Shown: positions 7,001 through 10,063 of the stretch, one piece after another
How the letters are laid out: each line of letters begins with the position of its first letter
Numbering within the stretch: position 1 is the stretch's first letter
Source: Actinomycetota bacterium
GTDB taxonomy: Bacteria > Actinomycetota > Coriobacteriia > Anaerosomatales > JAHIQC01
NCBI GenBank assembly: GCA_018902765.1
Contig: JAHIQC010000302.1
Location: 1-10,063, forward strand
Length of the DNA stretch: 10,063 bases
Reading direction: 5' to 3'
Made by a program: the position numbers and the translations under genes
The notes under the pieces: model-generated
Seen by the model: the letters and a program-made list of their open reading frames with translations, nothing else
Told to the model about the DNA's origin: nothing
The model's database searches: none

Positions 7001-7122
7001 TGGGCGAACTCATGCCCGATCTTCTTCCCAAGACGATGGATTCGCTCATGCCAACGTATCTGCCCCAGCTCATCCCATTCCTCGTGCCGACGTTCATTGA
7101 TTACGTTCGCAACGAGAAATAG
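4033..7122 (+). CDS. FAD-linked oxidase / dicluster 4Fe-4S / CCG-domain fusion (GlcD-HdrD-like) with Met-rich tail
   Basis: This 1029-residue fusion probably oxidises an organic acid in the cytoplasm and hands electrons to a thiol, quinone or protein carrier. An FAD-binding type 4 domain covers about residues 50-190 and an FAD-oxidase C-terminal domain about 250-460, closing with D-P-T-G-F-M-N-P-G-K. A dicluster ferredoxin domain follows with two CX2CX2CX3C sets (Cys512/515/518/522 and Cys563/566/569/573). Two complete CCG domains follow: Cys654, Cys687-688, Cys724/727; and Cys782, Cys818-819, Cys855/858. These are the ligands of HdrB/HdrD noncubane clusters. Residues about 897-1029 form an unusual Met/Pro-rich tail. 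I chose the ATG at 4033 because GGAAAGGA (4017-4024) suits it and overlaps the upstream in-frame GTG at 4012. D-lactate or glycolate dehydrogenase activity is plausible from the family; the substrate is unknown. Confidence 0.92.
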   Translation: MAAVHERVEGRLKEIFGDRVRTNRTERKMYSFDIGAMPKLVKPFVAAGIAGAVVRPKDESEIVALVKLAHEERLKLVPRGWATSGYGGVLPTDGAVVVDLSGMQGVVKVDSKEMTVTVQASTIWEQIERELNKDGLALRLYPSSTPSSGAAGWLAQGGAGFGSYEYGTIKENVVSARVVLPGGEIKVFQGEDLLAYIADAEGITGIITELTIRIRQHEPEVHRAIAFPDAGSLGSALKAISAQKLPVWSITFLNPESMRLKKQLPHRHGHPWEMEHEHVEPVLPEAYIAVIAYPESRRGAIDVALEAITSAAGGTDLGPEAAEHEWEVRFAPMRLKRVGPSLVPTEVVVPLEEMSAVLAEIDQKIKQPFILEGMHARGDQVVLLGFIPHDERSFAFNLAFALSLSVIKIAKAHHGSAYSTGLYFRREADSVLGADRVKSLAAYKSKVDPTGFMNPGKVLGFGLIDVIMGAAGAMESLVRPIANAAKPPSGPGDFSKEINGIPGEVAFMAYACARCGYCVPTCEQYAGRGWESHSPRGKYAYLREVMEGREKFDRTAVDTFLVCTTCEVCNTRCQLQIPIEHNWMAMRGKLVQDEKRGTFPPFEMIKASLESELDIWAGKRENRANWVPEDIKPKLADENGGWNKQADMLYFAGCTASFVETDVAEASVRLLTDAGYDIGYMGTDEACCGIPMKVSGKWDMFETIYEHNVSEARKRGAKTIITSCPACALVWKEMYANIAADRGEPYEFEVKHYSELVSEALGDGRLELKNPIEGRLTFHDSCHAGRAQGLYEPPRDMLKAIPGVDYVEMEHNREEGYCCGSVLTLIGEPAVAPVLGKLRLQEAVDVKADTVVALCPCCQVQLRDSNIKNDLGLKVDDLSRIVAQAAGYDIPESTEQAMYYWGYFEKFIYLMEPEQMATLMQRVFPQMMDAMPVGMAPMMRAMKHVPGGLGMMEKMMPTLFPMMAPAILGKVMPDLIAAVEDYVGEMPADMGELMPDLLPKTMDSLMPTYLPQLIPFLVPTFIDYVRNEK

Positions 7123-7152
7123 ACGGCCTTTTTCGGCAGGTAGGGCATTTCG

Positions 7153-7184
7153 GAAGGGCGGTTCCTTCACAGGGGCCGCCCTTC
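7153..7184 (+). terminator. Strong hairpin after the FAD/Fe-S gene, terminator-like
   Basis: GAAGGGCGG (7153-7161) pairs perfectly with CCGCCCTTC (7176-7184). The stem extends inward by two G-U and two C-G pairs to a six-base loop, giving about 13 pairs. It begins 30 bases after the stop codon. There is no T-tract downstream, so it is not a textbook intrinsic terminator; it could act with Rho or protect the 3' end. Confidence 0.5.
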
Positions 7185-7205
7185 GCGCATCCCGACGGAC
7201 GGTCG

Positions 7206-7221
7206 CAAGTGCGCGCACTTG
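7206..7221. repeat. Perfect 16-bp palindrome upstream of the Crp-type gene
   Basis: CAAGTGCG is followed directly by its reverse complement CGCACTTG. The site lies 125 bases before the regulator start and has no spacer, which suits a dimeric DNA-binding protein better than an RNA hairpin. The binding protein is unknown. Confidence 0.45.
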
Positions 7222-7252
7222 AGCGCAGATGAGGCTCGCAACGGGCGTGAAC

Positions 7253-7320
7253 TGTGAGAGATGGTGTCGAATTGTGACGCAAATTGTGACGTGAACCGCT
7301 AGATTGTGGGTTAAGTCACA
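7253..7320. promoter_or_regulatory. Crp-type operator and tandem TGTGA half-sites before the regulator gene
   Basis: TGTGG-N6-TCACA (7305-7320) matches the Crp consensus dyad with one mismatch, and its arms extend to ATTGTG/CACAAT. Three more half-sites in the same orientation lie upstream, TGTGA at 7253, 7273 and 7285. The last two are within a repeated AATTGTGACG (7270-7279 and 7282-7291). The dyad ends 25 bases before the ATG at 7346, a position suited to autoregulation by the encoded protein. Confidence 0.6.
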
Positions 7321-7345
7321 ATTCAGGGGGGCCGATACCAACCTT

Positions 7346-8062
7346 ATGGAGCAGACAACCGCACTCAGAGACGCGTCAGTCACCAAGCTGCGCAGCATTC
7401 CGATGTTTTCCGACATGTCGAGCGATGACCTCGATACGTTTGCGGACATGGTGCAGCTGCGCCGTTATCCCAAGGGCGCGTTCATCGTGAACCAGAACGA
7501 GATGGGTTCGGCGATGTATCTGCTCGTGTCCGGTCGGGTGAAGGTCTCACTGGCATCGCCTGACGGCAAGGAGCTGGCCCTCAACTACCTCGAGGCACCG
7601 GCGCATTTCGGCGAGATGAGTCTTGTCGATGCTGAGCCGCGTTCAGCCGACGTGATCGCCGTGTCGGAAGTCGAGCTGTTCAGCCTCGACGCGAAGGACC
7701 TTTCGGCCGCGATTCAGATCAACCCGCGCCTTGCGCTGTCGCTCATAGCGACGCTGTCCAGGCGACTGCGTCACACGATCGCCCGCTTGGAGGACATGGC
7801 GTTCCACGATGCCAGCCACCGAGTGATGCGAGTGTTGCTCAACGTGGCCACGGCGAGCTACGAGGCGCGTGGCGTGCCGGTGATCCAGGGTTTGACCCAC
7901 TACGACATCGCCACCCTGGCTGGCACCTCGCGTGAGACGGCGAGCCGCATCATCTCCAATCTGGCCAAGGATGGCGCGCTGGCCACCAATGGGGCGCAAG
8001 ATCGTGGTCGACCTCATCAAGTTGCGGGAGCGTCTCGAGGGCGAATAGTCCGGTTTCTGTGA
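7346..8062 (+). CDS. Crp/Fnr-family transcriptional regulator, C-terminus apparently frameshifted
   Basis: As read, the product has 238 residues. A cyclic-nucleotide-binding-type domain covers about residues 15-130; it keeps Glu90 in F-G-E-M-S-L and Arg99-Ser100 in P-R-S-A, equivalent to the cAMP-contacting residues of Crp. A long dimer helix follows (about 130-160). The winged helix-turn-helix (about 184-206) has T-S-R-E-T-A-S-R, matching the Crp recognition helix with Arg196, Glu197 and Arg201. There is no cysteine, so an Fnr-type Fe-S sensor is excluded. After Asn215 the frame becomes atypical. Dropping one G from GGGG at 7991-7994 gives G-R-K-I-V-V-D-L-I-K-L-R-E-R-L-E-G-E and a stop at 8046-8048, a normal family ending (233 residues). 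I chose the ATG at 7346; the upstream in-frame GTG at 7304 sits at the edge of the operator. A GGGGGG run (7326-7331) is the only, distant, ribosome-binding candidate. Confidence 0.9.
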   Translation: MEQTTALRDASVTKLRSIPMFSDMSSDDLDTFADMVQLRRYPKGAFIVNQNEMGSAMYLLVSGRVKVSLASPDGKELALNYLEAPAHFGEMSLVDAEPRSADVIAVSEVELFSLDAKDLSAAIQINPRLALSLIATLSRRLRHTIARLEDMAFHDASHRVMRVLLNVATASYEARGVPVIQGLTHYDIATLAGTSRETASRIISNLAKDGALATNGAQDRGRPHQVAGASRGRIVRFL

Positions 8063-8132
8063 CGCAAGGCGCGACGTTCGGTGGCAAATCGACGATGAGC
8101 GGCACCACCTGTCGGACTGATATCCAAGTACC

Positions 8133-8146
8133 GTGACGCATGTCAC
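8133..8146. promoter_or_regulatory. Crp-type operator before the exported small protein
   Basis: GTGA-N6-TCAC is a perfect dyad matching the core read by Crp-type recognition helices. It lies about 55 bases before the ATG at 8202. With the similar site ahead of the regulator gene, it suggests that this small protein is a target of the neighbouring regulator. I see no clear -10 to place the promoter. Confidence 0.5.
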
Positions 8147-8201
8147 CCAGTCCATGTCCCTGCATGCCGAAAGACACATCAGAGGCTCGCGGTGACAAGG
8201 G

Positions 8202-8582
8202 ATGGTGAGTTCGGTGAGGTCCACAGGTTCGGTGATCGCGTTGCTCGCCGTGGCGTGCGTGTTGGGTGCTCCGGGGTCTGCGCTGGCGATGGAGCAGGGG
8301 AGCACACAGCTCGTCTCGCGAACAGTCACAACGGTTTCAGGCACCCAGATCGCGGGCGACCTTATCAAGCAGCTTCAGGGCGTTGAGTTCGGATCGGATT
8401 CGACCACCGTCACACTCGATGTCGACGGCCAGAGCAAAGCAGTTTCGGTTGGCTACCAGGATTTGCTGGGCGGTTCGGGCAAAGAGGGCGGCCGGACCAG
8501 TCTGCTGCCGCTGGCCTTGATCTCGGCGGGTGTGGGCGGCTTGCTGAAGTTCTTGAGCATCCTCACAAGACTCGGCCGCTGA
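8202..8582 (+). CDS. exported small protein of unknown function with C-terminal hydrophobic segment
   Basis: I do not recognise this family. The 126-residue product begins with a signal peptide: a short basic start, a hydrophobic core (about residues 10-22) and a likely cleavage after S-A-L-A at residue 29. The mature part is Ser/Thr/Val-rich and polar (about 30-95), with alternating hydrophobic residues that suggest beta strands. A hydrophobic stretch (about 99-120, T-S-L-L-P-L-A-L-I onward) then ends in L-G-R, so the protein may be anchored with its polar part outside the membrane. Cys19 in A-V-A-C is a poor lipobox. The start is uncertain: AAGG is almost against the ATG, and in-frame GTG codons at 8205 and 8214 would also keep the signal peptide. 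A Crp-type site precedes the gene. Its role is unknown; a cell-envelope role is only a guess. Confidence 0.6.
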   Translation: MVSSVRSTGSVIALLAVACVLGAPGSALAMEQGSTQLVSRTVTTVSGTQIAGDLIKQLQGVEFGSDSTTVTLDVDGQSKAVSVGYQDLLGGSGKEGGRTSLLPLALISAGVGGLLKFLSILTRLGR

Positions 8583-8707
8583 GGCGAATCGGTCGAAGGT
8601 CTCAATCGCTCGGGGCCAGAAGGTCGGCCACAGGTCCTTGTGCGCGTTTCGCGCCCCCTGCCCATGGGGATGAAGCATCTGTGACCCTACAGCAACAAGG
8701 AGCCCCC

Positions 8708-8935
8708 ATGAAGGACATGACCCTGGCAGAGCTAGCTGTATTCAACGGCCGCGGCGGACAACCCGCCTACGTCGCGTATCGTGGTGTCATCTATGACGTC
8801 ACGGAAAGTGCGATGTGGGGCGATGGCGATCACGAGGGCATGCACGATGCCGGTGCCGATCTCACTGAAGCCCACGAAGACGCGCCTCACGATGTTCACG
8901 TCACGGACTTCCCCGAGGTTGGGCGCCTGATCTAG
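8708..8935 (+). CDS. cytochrome b5-like heme/steroid-binding mini-protein
   Basis: This 75-residue soluble protein is a minimal cytochrome b5-type domain. It opens with M-T-L-A-E-L-A-V-F-N-G-R-G-G, then A-Y-V-A-Y-R-G-V-I-Y-D-V-T-E-S, the usual first strands. A loop follows with G-D-H-E-G-M-H-D-A-G-A-D-L-T and then A-P-H-D. Two or more of these His residues are candidate heme ligands; the canonical HPGG is replaced by H-E-G-M-H, as in short bacterial relatives. There is no signal peptide or membrane anchor, so it should be cytoplasmic. AAGGAG (8697-8702) five bases before the ATG fixes the start and excludes an upstream in-frame GTG at 8681. It could carry electrons or bind a hydrophobic ligand. 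Its stop is three bases from the stop of the convergent methyltransferase gene. Heme binding is inferred from the family. Confidence 0.8.
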   Translation: MKDMTLAELAVFNGRGGQPAYVAYRGVIYDVTESAMWGDGDHEGMHDAGADLTEAHEDAPHDVHVTDFPEVGRLI

Positions 8936-8938
8936 TCG

Positions 8939-10063
8939 TTACACCTTTTCGAGTACCGCGATGGTCTCGACGTGGTAGGTCTGAGGGAACAGGTCAACCG
9001 GTATCGCGCGAGTGAGGCGATAGCCGCACTTGGCCAAACCCTCGCAATCGCGTGCCAGCGTCGCTGGATCACAGCTCACATACACGATTCGGCGTGCCCC
9101 GGTGGCAGCCAGAGCGCTAATGGCCCCGGGGCGTATGCCGCTTCGCGGCGGATCCACGAGTGCCAGGTCGAATCGACCCAGATCTGGCAGTGCGCGTTCC
9201 GCGTCGCCAGGAGCGATCTCGGCCCAGAGGCTGGCACGTTCCAGGTTGCGCCGAAGATCGGACAGCGCCGCCCCGGACTCTTCGATGGCAACCACCTCTC
9301 CGGCTATCTCGGACAAGGGCAGCGTGAAGGTCCCGGCTCCAGAGTAAAGATCGAGTACGCGGTCAGAGCCATCTGCGCCCAGCGCCTCAAGCGCACACGT
9401 GATCAGTTCCTCGGCTGTAGGGGTGTTGACCTGGAAGAAAGACGGTGCGGAAATCAGCATGTCGTTGCCGAGCACACGTTCGCGCCATGCGCCATTTCCG
9501 CGAAGCACCTCGACGCCCACGACCGAACGTTTGGCTGATTCGTCGCGTGCAAGGACGCGAACCACGCCGCTGGCCTTGGTGGCCTGTGCGACGGTCTCGG
9601 CTACCATCTTGCGGGGGAAGGGCCCGGGTGTCGTCCACAACGCGATCTCAAGGTCCCGGGTGGCCGATGCGACGCGAGCCCCGACTCGCAAGATGCGCAG
9701 GTCGGCGCGTCCACTGAGGTAGCGCAGGGAGCCGGCCAAGGACTTCGGGAGATTGTGCGCTCGCTCGGGCATGAGCAGACAGGAGTCCACGCGCACGACT
9801 TCGTTGGTTCCGGCGCGCATGTAGCCGATGGTCAGCCCGTTGGCGTCTGAGTGGGCCACCAGCTCGATCTTGTTGCGATAGCCATACTGGCGAGTCGACG
9901 GGATACATGGATCGACCGTGACGTCTTGATGGCCGATCCGATGCAGGGCCTCGGCGACGGCAGAGCGCTTGGCCGCAAGCTGGGCGTCATAGGACACATG
10001 CTGCCACTGGCAGCCTCCACAAGCGCCGAAGTACGGACACGGAGGGGTGACTCGATCACGGGA
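8939..10063 (-). CDS. rlmD: RlmD/TrmA-type RNA m5U methyltransferase, 5' end cut by window edge
   Basis: This is a SAM-dependent enzyme that methylates C5 of a uridine in 23S rRNA or tRNA. The frame is open to the right edge, giving 374 residues, so the GTG at 9997 is not the true start. The residues encoded between it and the edge include C-P-Y-F-G-A-C-G-G-C-Q-W-Q-H, the CX5CX2C half of the [4Fe-4S] site found in RumA/RlmD. A fourth Cys follows in V-D-S-C-L-L-M-P. The SAM-binding motif is D-L-Y-S-G-A-G-T-F, then V-D-P-P-R-S-G-I. The catalytic Cys is in V-S-C-D-P-A-T-L-A-R-D (codon 9071-9073). The end keeps F-P-Q-T-Y-H-V-E-T with the expected catalytic Glu. An N-terminal TRAM domain is probably beyond the window. 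Family assignment is firm; RlmD versus RlmC/RlmCD specificity is not decided. Confidence 0.93.
   Translation of the reverse strand, partial: SRDRVTPPCPYFGACGGCQWQHVSYDAQLAAKRSAVAEALHRIGHQDVTVDPCIPSTRQYGYRNKIELVAHSDANGLTIGYMRAGTNEVVRVDSCLLMPERAHNLPKSLAGSLRYLSGRADLRILRVGARVASATRDLEIALWTTPGPFPRKMVAETVAQATKASGVVRVLARDESAKRSVVGVEVLRGNGAWRERVLGNDMLISAPSFFQVNTPTAEELITCALEALGADGSDRVLDLYSGAGTFTLPLSEIAGEVVAIEESGAALSDLRRNLERASLWAEIAPGDAERALPDLGRFDLALVDPPRSGIRPGAISALAATGARRIVYVSCDPATLARDCEGLAKCGYRLTRAIPVDLFPQTYHVETIAVLEKV

Noticed and set aside
7304..7345. GTG at 7304 as the start of the Crp-type regulator
   Set aside because: It would translate through the operator dyad, adds residues not seen in the family, and the ATG at 7346 gives a normal N-terminus.
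6199..7449. Long minus-strand open frame over the end of the FAD/Fe-S gene and the start of the crp-like gene
   Set aside because: It is His/Arg-rich with no domain or Shine-Dalgarno, and it is antisense to two well-supported genes and across their regulatory region.
8583..8707. Possible terminator or small gene between the exported protein and the cytochrome b5-like gene
   Set aside because: Only the Shine-Dalgarno at 8697-8702 is convincing; I see no strong hairpin with a T-tract and no supported ORF.
9995..9997. GTG at 9997 as the start of the RNA methyltransferase
   Set aside because: The frame continues to the window edge and encodes the conserved Fe-S cysteine motif upstream of it, so it is an internal Val codon.
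1..10063. CRISPR array, mobile element or toxin-antitoxin/defence system
   Set aside because: No regularly spaced repeats, no transposase or integrase, no terminal inverted repeats flanking genes, and no recognisable defence protein on either strand.

Overview
The window looks like a chromosomal stretch of a high-GC, anaerobic or microaerobic bacterium. The best guess is an actinobacterium of the Coriobacteriia/OPB41 type. This rests on the gene content (a Tat-exported respiratory [NiFe] hydrogenase, a large flavin/Fe-S/CCG fusion protein, a small cytochrome b5-like protein), the GC-rich codon use and the frequent GTG starts. It is an inference from style; no marker gene here fixes the taxonomy. 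I see no transposase, integrase, phage gene, CRISPR array, rRNA or tRNA.

Layout. (1) 1-2053, minus strand: a hydrogenase operon in the order small subunit then large subunit. The two genes overlap by one base, and the large subunit runs off the left edge. (2) 2054-2600: a long non-coding stretch between divergent units. It is rich in small hairpins and holds a perfect 9-bp inverted repeat. (3) 2601-3106, plus strand: a 64-residue acidic ORF of unknown function with a strong Shine-Dalgarno, then a DUF2249 protein. (4) 3103-3825, minus strand: a HAD-family phosphatase-like protein whose stop codon interlocks with that of the DUF2249 gene. (5) 3826-4032: a divergent promoter region with a good sigma70-type promoter and two ATACC/GGTAT dyads resembling CsoR/CstR-type operators. 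(6) 4033-7122, plus strand: a 1029-residue fusion of a GlcD-like FAD domain, a dicluster ferredoxin domain, two complete CCG (HdrB/HdrD-like) domains and an unusual Met/Pro-rich tail. (7) 7123-7345: a terminator-like hairpin, a perfect 16-bp palindrome and a series of TGTGA half-sites. (8) 7346-about 8062: a Crp-type regulator whose last codons appear frameshifted by one extra G in a GGGG run. (9) 8202-8582: an exported small protein of unknown function. (10) 8708-8935: a cytochrome b5-like mini-protein. (11) 8939-10063, minus strand: an RlmD/TrmA-type RNA uridine methyltransferase, cut by the right edge.

How the genes may work together. The hydrogenase would oxidise H2 on the outer face of the membrane and pass electrons inward. 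The fusion protein would oxidise an organic (probably 2-hydroxy) acid, or another donor, in the cytoplasm and pass electrons through Fe-S and CCG clusters to a thiol, quinone or carrier. Both fit a respiratory, electron-carrier-based energy metabolism, but nothing in the sequence proves a direct link. The Crp-like protein keeps the residues expected for reading TGTGA-N6-TCACA. Matching sites lie just upstream of its own gene and upstream of the exported small protein, so a small local regulon with autoregulation is a reasonable model.
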